Of a DNA stretch of 64,000 nucleotides, positions 1 to 7,854 are shown one piece after another; within the stretch, counting starts at the first letter, position 1, and each line of letters starts with the position of its first letter. Location of the stretch: the NCBI GenBank assembly GCA_965140365.1, contig OZ223196.1. One strand, written 5' to 3'. Both the position numbers and the translations under genes were made by a program. The notes beneath the pieces are model-generated. The model did no database searches. It worked only from the letters and a program-made list of their open reading frames with translations, and had not been told where the DNA came from. This DNA comes from Hydrogenovibrio sp965140365 (lineage in GTDB: Bacteria > Pseudomonadota > Gammaproteobacteria > Thiomicrospirales > Thiomicrospiraceae).

Positions 1-1
1 G

Positions 2-46
2 GCGATGGATGCGGATACATTGCGCAAGTTGGGCAACGAAGTTTAA
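2..46 (+). CDS. 3' end of an unidentified upstream gene (partial)
   Basis: The reading frame beginning at base 2 encodes 14 residues and ends at a TAA at 44-46. A purine-rich ribosome binding site for the next gene follows directly, which makes this frame the likeliest end of the preceding gene. Another frame stays open to a TGA at 61-63, so the assignment is not certain. Too little is visible to name the product. Confidence 0.4.
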   Translation, partial: AMDADTLRKLGNEV

Positions 47-64
47 ACAAGGAAACCTATTGAA

Positions 65-775
65 ATGAAAGTCGCCATTATCGGAGCCATGGAAGAAGAA
101 GTGGCCTTGTTGCGCAACCAGATTCAAAACCTCGCCACCGAAATCCACGGAGGGTTTGAATACTATCTGGGTCAAATCAACGGTTTGGAGGTGGTACTGT
201 TGCGCTCCGGCATCGGCAAAGTCAATGCCGCCATCGGCACCGCTTTATTGATTAAGCTGTACGCGCCGGATTATGTCATCAACACCGGCTCGGCCGGCGG
301 TTTCCACTCCGATCTTGAGGTGGGCGATATTGTCATCAGCGCGGCCGTCACCCATCACGATGTGGATGTGACGCCTTTCGGCTATGCCCGCGGTCAGGTG
401 CCGGGCCATCCCGAGAACTACACCGCCGACTCAGGCCTGGTGGAAATTGCCAAAAACAGCATTGATGCCTTACAGGAAGTCAGCCATATGCATGGTTTGA
501 TTGCCACCGGTGACCGCTTTATGCACTTGCCGGACGATGTGGAAACCACCCGAAACAATTTTCCGGAAATGATTGCCTGCGAAATGGAAGCCGCCGCCGT
601 GGCACAAACCTGCCATGCTTTTGACGTGCCATTTGTCATTATCCGTTCGCTATCCGATATTGCCGGCAAGGAAAATGCCGTGACGTTTGAACAGTATCTG
701 GAGAAAGCCGCCACGCATTCGGCTCGCTTGATTTTGGAGATGTTAAAGGAATTAAAAACCCAAGCCGCCGCTTAA
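65..775 (+). CDS. mtnN: 5'-methylthioadenosine/S-adenosylhomocysteine nucleosidase
   Basis: This cytosolic enzyme cleaves adenine from methylthioadenosine, S-adenosylhomocysteine and 5'-deoxyadenosine, feeding methionine salvage and the activated methyl cycle. The 236-residue protein matches the usual length of about 232. It opens with the family signature IIGAMEEEV, which contains the catalytic Glu12. It also carries the NTGSAGG phosphate/ribose loop near residue 75, the EMEAAA ribose-binding stretch near 173, and the catalytic Asp in RSLSDIAG near 197. The start is preceded by AAGGA at a normal distance. One copy of the dispersed palindrome CAGGCCTG lies inside at 432-439. The next gene converges on it and no terminator is evident between them. 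Confidence 0.95.
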   Translation: MKVAIIGAMEEEVALLRNQIQNLATEIHGGFEYYLGQINGLEVVLLRSGIGKVNAAIGTALLIKLYAPDYVINTGSAGGFHSDLEVGDIVISAAVTHHDVDVTPFGYARGQVPGHPENYTADSGLVEIAKNSIDALQEVSHMHGLIATGDRFMHLPDDVETTRNNFPEMIACEMEAAAVAQTCHAFDVPFVIIRSLSDIAGKENAVTFEQYLEKAATHSARLILEMLKELKTQAAA

Positions 776-811
776 GACGTTTATAAGGCGTTTAAAAGAT
801 GCCGAAGCGGC

Positions 812-2320
812 TTACGTTAACAGCTGCTCAAACTCTTTCGAATCAATCGGTTGCGTCCAATAAGGCCCTTGCCCGAGTGAGCAACCCCATTCTTTTAAGG
901 CCATGGCCTCCGGTTCGTCATCCAAACCGGTGGCAATCATACAGGCATCCAAGCCTTTTCCCATCTGAATCAAGGCTTGAACCCATTTTTGACCCGCCGC
1001 CGAAGCCATTTGCGCTTTTAACCAGGCCTGGTCGAATTTGAACTCTTGAACATTCAGGCCGGACAGAACCGGCAAGTTCAAAGGCATCGCGCCCAAACCG
1101 GTTAACGTCATTTGAAAACCGGCTTCGGACAAGTCTTGCAATTTTTCCACGAGTTGACCGTCAAATTGATCGAACTTTTCCATGGCAAAAGCCAACTGTA
1201 ACTGGTTGGCCGTAATGCCGTAGCGCACCAACCGCTGCAACAACATTGTCAAAAAATCGTCTTTCTGCCACAAAGCGTCCATCACCGGCACGGTGACCAC
1301 CAACTCGGCATCGCATTTCGACCATTGGTTTAAATAAAAGCACGCCGTATCCAGCAACCACATTCCCAGAATTTCTTCATCACCGCTGTTTTTCAATAAT
1401 GTCTGCCAAGCCTCATAAGGCTCGCGAGAACCGTCTTCTTTTACCCATTCCAGCGTCATATAACCGCCGACAATGCGGCTTTGTTTTAAATCAATCTGCG
1501 GTTCAACATACGCCTGAAACTGCGATTTTTGGATGGCTTCATCAAACACCTGTTGTTGCTCATGAAGTTTTGCCGGCACTTCGAATTTAACATCGTCATA
1601 AAAGCGAAAGGTTTTTTTGCCTTTCGACTTCGCGACATACAGGGCTTCATCGGCCTGCTCAATTAATTCGGACGACAGCTTCGAATCCTGCGGAAATTGC
1701 GACACGCCAATGCTGGTTGATGTCAGCACTTCCACGCCATCAAACCAATAAGGACGGGAAATTTCGGTCACGATACGATTACAAATAATCTCAATCTCAT
1801 CACGCGACTCGACATCCGACAACAAGATAACAAACTCATCACCGCCTAAACGACTGACGATATCGCCATCGCGCACCGAGGCCACCAAACGGCCACTGAC
1901 ATAACGCAACAGTTCATCGCCAACATGGTGGCCCAGCGTGTCATTCACTTGCTTAAAACCGTCCAGGTCGAGAAACAAAAGTGAAAAGATGGTGTCTTTT
2001 TCAGTCGCGCCCTGAACCAATTTATCCAGGATGTCGTGAAAATAGCTGCGGTTTGGTAGATGCGTCAAGGAATCGTAATTCGCTTTACGGTACAGATCCG
2101 CCGTACGATGACTCACTTCGGATTCAATTAAATACGCCACGTCCACCGAATCCGAAAAACGGGTCTGGAGCTCCCCCAACAGCCGATGAACATTGGCTCG
2201 GTCATCGCGTGATTCCGTCTCCGACAGAGCGGGGTCAAAGGCCACTTTTTTGCTACGACGCTCTTCCTGCAACTGCTCTAGGCGTGGTTCTTGAATCAAA
2301 TTGTGTGCTAACTGAGTCAT
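812..2320 (-). CDS. Diguanylate cyclase (GGDEF) with degenerate EAL domain
   Basis: The predicted 502-residue cytosolic protein has an N-terminal helical region, a GGDEF domain (about 80-240) and an EAL-like domain (about 250-500). The GGDEF motif at about 159-163 is intact. An RxxD inhibitory site lies five residues before it, so c-di-GMP synthesis with product inhibition is expected. The EAL half has lost its signature: the EAL triad region reads YMTLEW, and the metal-binding DDFGTG segment is replaced by TGLGAMP. It therefore probably binds ligand or partners rather than hydrolysing c-di-GMP. A GTG six bases upstream is also in frame, but ATG at 2320 sits better relative to the AAGGG ribosome binding site. 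No membrane segment is seen. A CAGGCCTG copy at 1023 encodes Gln-Ala-Trp. Confidence 0.85.
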   Translation of the reverse strand: MTQLAHNLIQEPRLEQLQEERRSKKVAFDPALSETESRDDRANVHRLLGELQTRFSDSVDVAYLIESEVSHRTADLYRKANYDSLTHLPNRSYFHDILDKLVQGATEKDTIFSLLFLDLDGFKQVNDTLGHHVGDELLRYVSGRLVASVRDGDIVSRLGGDEFVILLSDVESRDEIEIICNRIVTEISRPYWFDGVEVLTSTSIGVSQFPQDSKLSSELIEQADEALYVAKSKGKKTFRFYDDVKFEVPAKLHEQQQVFDEAIQKSQFQAYVEPQIDLKQSRIVGGYMTLEWVKEDGSREPYEAWQTLLKNSGDEEILGMWLLDTACFYLNQWSKCDAELVVTVPVMDALWQKDDFLTMLLQRLVRYGITANQLQLAFAMEKFDQFDGQLVEKLQDLSEAGFQMTLTGLGAMPLNLPVLSGLNVQEFKFDQAWLKAQMASAAGQKWVQALIQMGKGLDACMIATGLDDEPEAMALKEWGCSLGQGPYWTQPIDSKEFEQLLT

Positions 2321-2373
2321 AATCACTTTACCCTTGTTTCCACATCATCGGCCGTGCGCTTAAGTTCATTTTG

Positions 2374-2403
2374 TTTTTAGCGGGACACGAAATCTTCTAT
2401 AAT
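2374..2403 (+). promoter_or_regulatory. Putative promoter of purT
   Basis: A perfect -10 hexamer TATAAT lies at 2398-2403, about 78 bases before the purT start. The -35 match is weak (TTTTAG-like with 17-base spacing, or TTGTTT further upstream). The strength of this call rests on the -10 box. Confidence 0.45.
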
Positions 2404-2480
2404 TGGCGCTCAACTTTCTGTTTTAGCGGCCGATACGTAACGCTATTTTTCGTTAACTTCTCATAAGCAAAGGGGATGCC

Positions 2481-3662
2481 ATGTTAAAAATTGGGACACC
2501 ATTTTCACCGACTGCCACCAAAATATTACTGTGCGGTTCGGGTGAACTCGGCAAAGAAGTCGCCATAGAAGCACAGCGCCTTGGCTTGGAAGTTATCGCT
2601 CTGGATCGTTATGAAAACGCCCCGGCTATGCAGGTTGCAGACCGCCACTACACCTTGAGCATGCTGGATGGCGACGCCCTGCGTACAATTATCGAAACGG
2701 AAAAACCAGATTACATCGTGCCGGAAATTGAAGCCATTGCCACCGATACGTTGGCGGAACTCGAAGCGGAAGGCTACAACGTCGTCCCCACCGCCAAAGC
2801 CACTCAATTAACCATGAACCGTGAAGGCATTCGCCGCTTGGCCGCGGAAACACTTTCCTTACCGACCAGCCCTTACGCCTTTGCCGACAACGAAACGGAC
2901 TTTTTTGCCGCCGTGGAACGCATTGGTATGCCATGCGTGGTCAAGCCCATTATGAGTTCGTCCGGTAAAGGTCAAAGCGTCATCAAAACCCCCGACGACA
3001 TTGAGCCCGCCTGGCAATACGCTCAAGAAGGCGGCCGTGCCGGTAAAGGCAAAGTCATTGTTGAAGGGTTTGTTGATTTCGATTATGAAATCACCTTACT
3101 GACCATTCGTCATAAAAATGGCACTGCATTCTGTGCGCCAATCGGGCATCATCAAGAAGATGGTGATTACCGCCAATCCTGGCAACCGCACCCGATGTCG
3201 GACACCGCCATTGCCAAGGCCGAAACCATTGCCACCCAAATCACTGACGCCTTGGGCGGCTTGGGACTGTTTGGCGTGGAGCTGTTTATCAAAGGCGATG
3301 ACGTCATTTTCAGCGAAGTTTCCCCTCGCCCACACGACACCGGCCTGGTGACGTTAATTTCTCAGGATATTTCCGAATTCGCTTTACACGTCCGTGCCAT
3401 TCTCGGTCTGCCGATTCCAAATATCGCTCAGCACGGTCCATCGGCCTCCAGCGTTATTTTGCCGACCGGCCAGTCCACCCAAACAGCCTTTTCCGGGCTG
3501 GAAAAGGCCTTGGCGGAACCGGATACCCAACTGCGCCTGTTCGGCAAACCGGAAATTGCCGGTCGCCGACGCATGGGCGTCGCCCTCGCGCGAGGCGAAA
3601 ATATCGAAGATGCGATCGAAAAAGCCAAACGGGCGGCATCGGCCGTTGAAGTCCACTTTTAA
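2481..3662 (+). CDS. purT: Formate-dependent phosphoribosylglycinamide formyltransferase
   Basis: This enzyme makes formyl-GAR from GAR, formate and ATP in purine synthesis, replacing the folate-dependent PurN step. The 393 residues match the E. coli enzyme (392). The N-terminal part has the GSGELGKE nucleotide/substrate loop near residue 20. The centre has the ATP-grasp glycine-rich segment SSSGKGQS near residue 158, and the metal-binding region ending EVSPRPHDTG near residue 285 is clear. The start ATG follows AAAGGGG. It is transcribed divergently from the GGDEF gene and appears monocistronic, followed by a long non-coding stretch. Confidence 0.96.
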   Translation: MLKIGTPFSPTATKILLCGSGELGKEVAIEAQRLGLEVIALDRYENAPAMQVADRHYTLSMLDGDALRTIIETEKPDYIVPEIEAIATDTLAELEAEGYNVVPTAKATQLTMNREGIRRLAAETLSLPTSPYAFADNETDFFAAVERIGMPCVVKPIMSSSGKGQSVIKTPDDIEPAWQYAQEGGRAGKGKVIVEGFVDFDYEITLLTIRHKNGTAFCAPIGHHQEDGDYRQSWQPHPMSDTAIAKAETIATQITDALGGLGLFGVELFIKGDDVIFSEVSPRPHDTGLVTLISQDISEFALHVRAILGLPIPNIAQHGPSASSVILPTGQSTQTAFSGLEKALAEPDTQLRLFGKPEIAGRRRMGVALARGENIEDAIEKAKRAASAVEVHF

Positions 3663-3879
3663 CCTTGGCGTTTTTTACGATTCCCTAAAACCGACCCCCA
3701 TAACACCACTTGAACAGGCGGATGCCCCATCCCCTGTTCCCGTCTTATCGTCTAACTGCCATTTTTTTGGCAATCGCTTTTCCCCCTTCCCTTTTCACCC
3801 TATTCCACCCAGGCCTGGTCAGTTTTAATACACACATAAAACATTATATTTCAATAACTTAAATACTATTTTTGTTTTA

Positions 3880-3895
3880 TGGCACAGTCTCTGCT
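3880..3895 (+). promoter_or_regulatory. Sigma-54 (-24/-12) promoter of the FliS-like gene
   Basis: TGGCAC at 3880-3885 is followed after five bases by CTGCT, so the GG and GC pairs are separated by exactly ten bases. This matches the RpoN consensus TGGCAC-N5-TTGCW at all but one conserved position. RpoN control of flagellar genes is common in gammaproteobacteria, consistent with the FliS-like product downstream. The transcript would have a leader of about 235 bases that includes the inserted element. Confidence 0.65.
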
Positions 3896-3938
3896 CAAGA
3901 ATCCACAACACATTCGCTCAAAACAACAACACCCTAAG

Positions 3939-4096
3939 AGAGCTTTGCATGAGTGGGGAGCGATAGAAAAATGAGATAAAATTTTTTTGAATTAGGCGGT
4001 AAACGCAGCGAATAGCTGGCTATTCGCCATTTTTTCAACGACATTCAGGGAAATTTTAGCCATTTTTATCCGTGCATCCATCTCGTGCAAAGCTCT
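3939..4096. mobile_element. 158-bp MITE-like element with 15-bp inverted ends
   Basis: The left end AGAGCTTTGCATGAG and the right end CTCGTGCAAAGCTCT are inverted repeats matching at 14 of 15 positions. The element is flanked on both sides by the identical heptamer CCCTAAG (3932-3938 and 4097-4103), which looks like a target duplication, although its true length could be shorter (for example TAA or CTAA). Inside there is a perfect 9-bp stem with a 2-base loop at 4008-4027 and no reading frame of note. The ends resemble those of IS5-like elements, but that family assignment is from memory and uncertain. Confidence 0.6.
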
Positions 4097-4141
4097 CCCT
4101 AAGAACGAATGCTTGATTCATTTGCACACAGGAGTTGAACC

Positions 4142-4576
4142 ATGACAATGAAACAAACCATGGCTACGGAAGTAAAAGCCCCGATTCTTCAAGAATACAA
4201 CCAAAACCCGGATGCGGAAGCGCAACTGGCCGATAACCCAAGCAAAACGATTCTGTTACTGCTACAAGGCGTCGTCGACAAAGGCAACTTGGCAAAAGTC
4301 TGCCACCAAAGCAATGCCCTGGTTGAAAAAGGATTCCACCTTGGCCGCATGACCACAATTTTAGACGCGCTTCGTGACCGCCTGAACCTGACACAAGACA
4401 GCTCACTGGCATTTGATCTGGACGAACTGTATCGTTATGCCGACAAAGCAATCCAGGAAGCCGTTTTCGAAAAAGACACCTTCTATCTGGACAGCGCGGT
4501 CGAAATCCTGACCGAGGTTCGTGATGCTTGGTTGGAAATGATGCAACAGTCCGGCCAAGTATCGGCAGACGCATAA
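4142..4576 (+). CDS. FliS-like flagellar export chaperone
   Basis: The 144-residue protein resembles FliS, the cytosolic chaperone that holds flagellin monomers before export. The resemblance is strongest from residue 60 on, where the helical pattern ILDALRDRLN, LDELYRYADKAI and VEILTEVRDAW follows the FliS core. The N-terminal 40 residues are unusual for FliS. It stands alone here, away from fliD or fliC, so it may be a divergent paralogue serving another filament protein. A good AGGAG ribosome binding site precedes the start. A sigma-54-type promoter lies upstream, and a small mobile element lies between promoter and gene. A rho-independent terminator follows. Confidence 0.65.
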   Translation: MTMKQTMATEVKAPILQEYNQNPDAEAQLADNPSKTILLLLQGVVDKGNLAKVCHQSNALVEKGFHLGRMTTILDALRDRLNLTQDSSLAFDLDELYRYADKAIQEAVFEKDTFYLDSAVEILTEVRDAWLEMMQQSGQVSADA

Positions 4577-4594
4577 CCTTTTCCACCCAATTCT

Positions 4595-4626
4595 AACGGC
4601 CGAAAATACCTTTTTCGGCCGTTTTC
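4595..4626 (+). terminator. Rho-independent terminator of the FliS-like gene
   Basis: An ACGGCCGAAAA arm pairs with TTTTCGGCCGT, followed by TTTT. It lies 18 bases after the stop codon. Confidence 0.8.
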
Positions 4627-4777
4627 TGGGCTTTTTTCGTCCTTAGCAACCCTCCTCACACTCTCGCCCAACAACACCTCTCCAATAAAAACAATCAACG
4701 TTAACAACATTCTTTAACCAATTGTTTTTATAAAAATTTCAACCTCAATACTTTTTAACCATTTTCGTCATAAAACA

Positions 4778-4804
4778 TTAGCACTCTATTGACTTGACTG
4801 CTAA
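4778..4804 (+). promoter_or_regulatory. CIRCE-like HrcA operator upstream of rpoH
   Basis: TTAGCACTC at 4778-4786 is followed by a nine-base spacer and GACTGCTAA at 4796-4804. The CIRCE consensus is TTAGCACTC-N9-GAGTGCTAA, so only one base differs and the spacing is exact. The spacer and right arm contain the -35 box of the rpoH promoter, the position expected of a repressor site. HrcA itself is not encoded in the window. Confidence 0.7.
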
Positions 4805-4821
4805 AAAAAGTGTAGTATGAT
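4794..4821 (+). promoter_or_regulatory. Sigma-70-type promoter of rpoH
   Basis: TTGACT at 4794-4799 and TATGAT at 4816-4821 are 16 bases apart. An alternative register pairs TTGACT at 4789 with TAGTAT at 4813 (18 bases). Either places the start of transcription about 30 bases before the gene and under the CIRCE-like site. Confidence 0.6.
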
Positions 4822-4860
4822 GGCATTAATGATGAAACCGAATACAAAAGGAGAAAGCGC

Positions 4861-5715
4861 ATGACAAATCAATTGATTCCGTTCACAAATAGCCTTACTC
4901 CTGGCCAGAACATTGAAAGCTATTTGAAAACCGTTCAAATCATGCCGCAACTGTCAGCCGAGGAAGAAAAAGCACTCGCGGAAAAGCTGTATTACCAAAA
5001 AGACTTGGAGGCCGCACGCCAGCTGATTCTGTCCTCCCTACGTTACGTGGTGCCAATTGCCCGCTCCTATCGAGGCTACGGCTTACCGCTGGGCGACATT
5101 ATCCAGGAAGGCAACATCGGCTTGATGAAAGCGGTGAAACGTTTTAATCCGGCTGAAAATGTCCGTTTGATGACGTTTGCCGTACACTGGGTGCGCGCCG
5201 AAATCAACGAATACGTGATTCGCAATTGGCGCATTGTCAAAACCGCCACCACCAAAGCACAGCGTAAATTGTTCTTTAAACTGCGCAGCACGAAAAAATC
5301 TTTGGAATGGTTCGGCGACAAAGATGCCGACGCCGTGGCCGAAGAACTGGGCGTGACCCGAAAAGATGTTCTGGAAATGGAAACGCGTTTGTACGGGCAG
5401 GATATGTCGGTCGACTTGCCGTCCGACGATGATGAATCACCGTCCAAAAGCTACCCCGTTCTCATCAGCCCGGAACTGGACCCGGAAACGCAGTTGGTGA
5501 ACGATTCACAAGCCGACTATGAGTTGGGTCAGATGAAACAAGCTCTGTTGAGTCTGGACGAGCGTAGCCGCGATATCTTACAACAACGCTGGTTAAGCGA
5601 AAGCAAAACCGGCCTAAAAGAATTGTCGGAAAAATACGGCGTGTCCATGGAACGTATTCGCCAAATCGAACAACAGGCAATGAAAAAATTGCGTTCCAAT
5701 ATGGTCTTCGGCTGA
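4861..5715 (+). CDS. rpoH: Heat-shock sigma factor sigma-32
   Basis: RpoH directs RNA polymerase to heat-shock promoters. The 284-residue protein has the standard sigma region order: region 2 with RYVVPIARSYRGYGLP and DIIQEGNIGLMKAV (about 60-100), then the RpoH-specific box QRKLFFKLR near 139, and region 4 with a helix-turn-helix ending ERIRQIEQQAMKKLR. The start follows AAAGGAG. It is a single-gene unit closed by a strong terminator. The CIRCE-like operator over its promoter suggests HrcA control of the sigma-32 gene itself, which would couple the two heat-shock circuits. Confidence 0.97.
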   Translation: MTNQLIPFTNSLTPGQNIESYLKTVQIMPQLSAEEEKALAEKLYYQKDLEAARQLILSSLRYVVPIARSYRGYGLPLGDIIQEGNIGLMKAVKRFNPAENVRLMTFAVHWVRAEINEYVIRNWRIVKTATTKAQRKLFFKLRSTKKSLEWFGDKDADAVAEELGVTRKDVLEMETRLYGQDMSVDLPSDDDESPSKSYPVLISPELDPETQLVNDSQADYELGQMKQALLSLDERSRDILQQRWLSESKTGLKELSEKYGVSMERIRQIEQQAMKKLRSNMVFG

Positions 5716-5734
5716 GATTTCACCGCAAACCCAC

Positions 5735-5770
5735 AAACTAAAACGGCGCTTTTCAGCGCCGTTTTAGTTT
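5735..5770 (+). terminator. Bidirectional terminator after rpoH
   Basis: A perfect 15-bp inverted repeat with a six-base loop (arms AAACTAAAACGGCGC and its complement) is flanked by A and T runs. It can serve rpoH and the convergent mutarotase gene. Confidence 0.85.
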
Positions 5771-5803
5771 CCGTCCGTTATCAATCGATTCACTATCAAC
5801 CAC

Positions 5804-6727
5804 TTAACTCGACTCGGCCGAATACGCCTGTTCCGTCAACATCATGCGCAAGGTGTGTTCGGAACCGGGAGCCACGGTCACGGCATTCTGCAGCACATTA
5901 CCGGCTTCCACACACAGCATTTTCGGCCAGGCCTGGTCATTCATGTCGGCAAAGCCTTTAATGATTTGCGGCCCCGGGTTCCACACCACCGACGACACGG
6001 CCGATTTCTTTTCAATACGAACACAACGCTCATAGCCCGCATCCCGAATCACCACCGGCTCCGTTTGATCAATAAAAACCGAATCAATCGGCGGCTGAAT
6101 TTTAAGCGGGGTGGTTTGGAAATAGCTTTCGGCGTAGGTCAGTTTGTCAAAACATTCACTGCCTTGTAACCCATCGACAACCACATCCGGTGCATTCGAC
6201 ACCGAAAAATAAGTATGCAACGCTTCGGTAATCGCCACGGGTTGATCGCTCAAGTTACGCATCGTCAACGCCAATTCCAGAGACTTTCCAATAGTGACCG
6301 TCAATTGCAGTTCAAAAGCGTGCGGCCATATGGCCAAGGTATCGGGCGACGACGCCGTGGTCAGCACCAGTTCGGTTTGTGTCGGCGACACAGCGGAAAC
6401 CGAGGTCAACTCCCAAACCTGATTGCGCACAAACCCGTGGGCCGGTAGCCCTGATTTCTCCGCCTGACCAAACCACGGCCAGCACACTGGAATGCCGCCA
6501 CGAACCGGCTTTTCACCACTGTAAACCGCGGATTCCGACACCCACAGCCAATCTTGCCGGGAGGTCGTTTCCGACAAGGGCGTGAAGCTCAGCACACTCG
6601 CACCGTGCGTGGTCAGCAATGCTTTTGCGGCGGCATGAGTGACTTCAACCATCACCAAGCCGTCCTGACGGTAAAAACGCACGCCTTCCACCGAAAATGT
6701 TTGTTGCAATGCTTCGACACTCTGCAT
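5804..6727 (-). CDS. D-hexose-6-phosphate mutarotase, YeaD type
   Basis: The 307-residue protein is an aldose-1-epimerase-like beta-sandwich enzyme of the YeaD family, which interconverts anomers of glucose 6-phosphate and related sugars. Visible family features include HGASVLSF, the RGGIPVCWPWFG segment near residue 78, the GFVRNQVWEL stretch near 100, the active-site histidine in TEALHTYFSV, and NPGPQIIKGFADM near the end. The ATG at 6727 is chosen because AAGGAG lies five bases upstream; the GTG at 6733 overlaps that site. A CCAGGCCTGG palindrome at 5927 encodes Gln-Ala-Trp. Confidence 0.88.
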   Translation of the reverse strand: MQSVEALQQTFSVEGVRFYRQDGLVMVEVTHAAAKALLTTHGASVLSFTPLSETTSRQDWLWVSESAVYSGEKPVRGGIPVCWPWFGQAEKSGLPAHGFVRNQVWELTSVSAVSPTQTELVLTTASSPDTLAIWPHAFELQLTVTIGKSLELALTMRNLSDQPVAITEALHTYFSVSNAPDVVVDGLQGSECFDKLTYAESYFQTTPLKIQPPIDSVFIDQTEPVVIRDAGYERCVRIEKKSAVSSVVWNPGPQIIKGFADMNDQAWPKMLCVEAGNVLQNAVTVAPGSEHTLRMMLTEQAYSAESS

Positions 6728-6761
6728 GGTCACTCCTTAAGGCCGCTAGGGAAGCCCTGAC

Positions 6762-7844
6762 TCAACGATACTCGGTCAAGGTTCTTTCCAAAAGTGCAGG
6801 CGAATAGTCACCGGTGACATACGCTTGCCCAATGGCTTTCAGCAACACCAAACGAATCTTGCCGGCCTGGACTTTTTTATCCCCGGCCATCAATGCCAAA
6901 AAGCGTTCATTGGGCATGTCATCGGTGGACGGCGGCAACACCGGCAAACGCGCGGCACTTAAAATCGCCGCGGCGCGATCCTGATCGGCCTGGGTCAAAT
7001 CGCCCATCAACTTGGACAGGTAAATCGCCTGCATCATCCCGGCACTGACCCCCTCACCGTGCAACCAGACACCGTAGCCCATCCCGGCTTCAATCGCATG
7101 GCCGAACGTATGGCCCAAATTGAACAAGGCCCGCAATCCGGCCTCTTTTTCATCCTTGGCGACAATGTCCGCTTTATTCTGACAGGAGCGTTCGATGGCT
7201 TCCGCCAATACTTCCGCTTTGCGGTCCAGCAGGCCTGGTAGGTTTTGCTCCAACCACTCAAAAAACGGATAATCGACAATCAGGCCGTATTTAATGACTT
7301 CCGCCAGGCCGGCCGACAATTCGCGGTCAGGCAAAGTATTCAAAGTATCAGTGTCGATGACCACACACTCGGGCTGATGGAAAGCGCCGATCATGTTTTT
7401 GCCCTGCGGGTGGTTCACCCCGGTTTTGCCACCGACCGAAGAATCCACCTGAGACAGCAAGGTGGTCGGCATTTGAATAAAGTTCACGCCGCGCTGATAG
7501 GCCGCTGCGGCAAACCCCGTCATATCGCCGATGACCCCGCCGCCCAGAGCGACAAAGGTACATTTCCGGTCGAAATGATGTTCAATGGCCACATCGAAAA
7601 TACGGTTCAGAATCTCCAGATTTTTATACTGCTCACCATCCGGTAACACCACCGTCTGCACATCGTAATCGGAAAAAGTCTGTTTGACCCGCTCCAAATA
7701 CAGTGGTGCCACCGTGGTGTTGGAGACAATCAGCACTTGCGTACCGGTCACATAGGGTTGAATCAATTCCGGCTGGTCAATCAAACCTTGACCAATAAAA
7801 ATAGGGTAACTGCGATCCCCTAAATCGACTGTGAGTGTTTTCAA
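6762..7844 (-). CDS. aroB: 3-dehydroquinate synthase
   Basis: This enzyme performs the second step of the shikimate pathway, converting DAHP to 3-dehydroquinate with NAD and a divalent metal. The 360 residues match the family. The NAD-binding region DGEQYKN and GGGVIGDMTGFAA, the TTLLSQVDSSVGGKTGVN substrate segment, and the metal-binding histidines in NLGHTFGHAIE and LHGEGVSAGM are all present. It lies ten bases downstream of aroK, forming the usual aroKB pair. A CAGGCCTG copy lies at 7230. Confidence 0.97.
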   Translation of the reverse strand: MKTLTVDLGDRSYPIFIGQGLIDQPELIQPYVTGTQVLIVSNTTVAPLYLERVKQTFSDYDVQTVVLPDGEQYKNLEILNRIFDVAIEHHFDRKCTFVALGGGVIGDMTGFAAAAYQRGVNFIQMPTTLLSQVDSSVGGKTGVNHPQGKNMIGAFHQPECVVIDTDTLNTLPDRELSAGLAEVIKYGLIVDYPFFEWLEQNLPGLLDRKAEVLAEAIERSCQNKADIVAKDEKEAGLRALFNLGHTFGHAIEAGMGYGVWLHGEGVSAGMMQAIYLSKLMGDLTQADQDRAAAILSAARLPVLPPSTDDMPNERFLALMAGDKKVQAGKIRLVLLKAIGQAYVTGDYSPALLERTLTEYR

Positions 7845-7854
7845 TTTATAATCC

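Larger units (their letters stand above)
3663..4141. other. Non-coding stretch between purT and the FliS-like gene
   Basis: About 480 bases hold no convincing gene. From left to right they contain a weak TGCCA/TGGCA hairpin near 3757-3772, one CCAGGCCTGG palindrome at 3809-3818, an AT-rich tract, a strong sigma-54-type promoter at 3880-3895, and a 158-base element with inverted ends at 3939-4096. The ribosome binding site of the next gene ends the stretch. Confidence 0.7.

Noticed and set aside
51..63. Alternative frame for the upstream partial gene, ending at the TGA at 61
   Set aside because: It would cover the ribosome binding site of mtnN and leave almost no gap. The TAA at 44-46 is the more natural end, though not proven.
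3757..3773. Terminator for purT
   Set aside because: The TGCCA/TGGCA stem is only five bases with a T-rich loop and no following T run.
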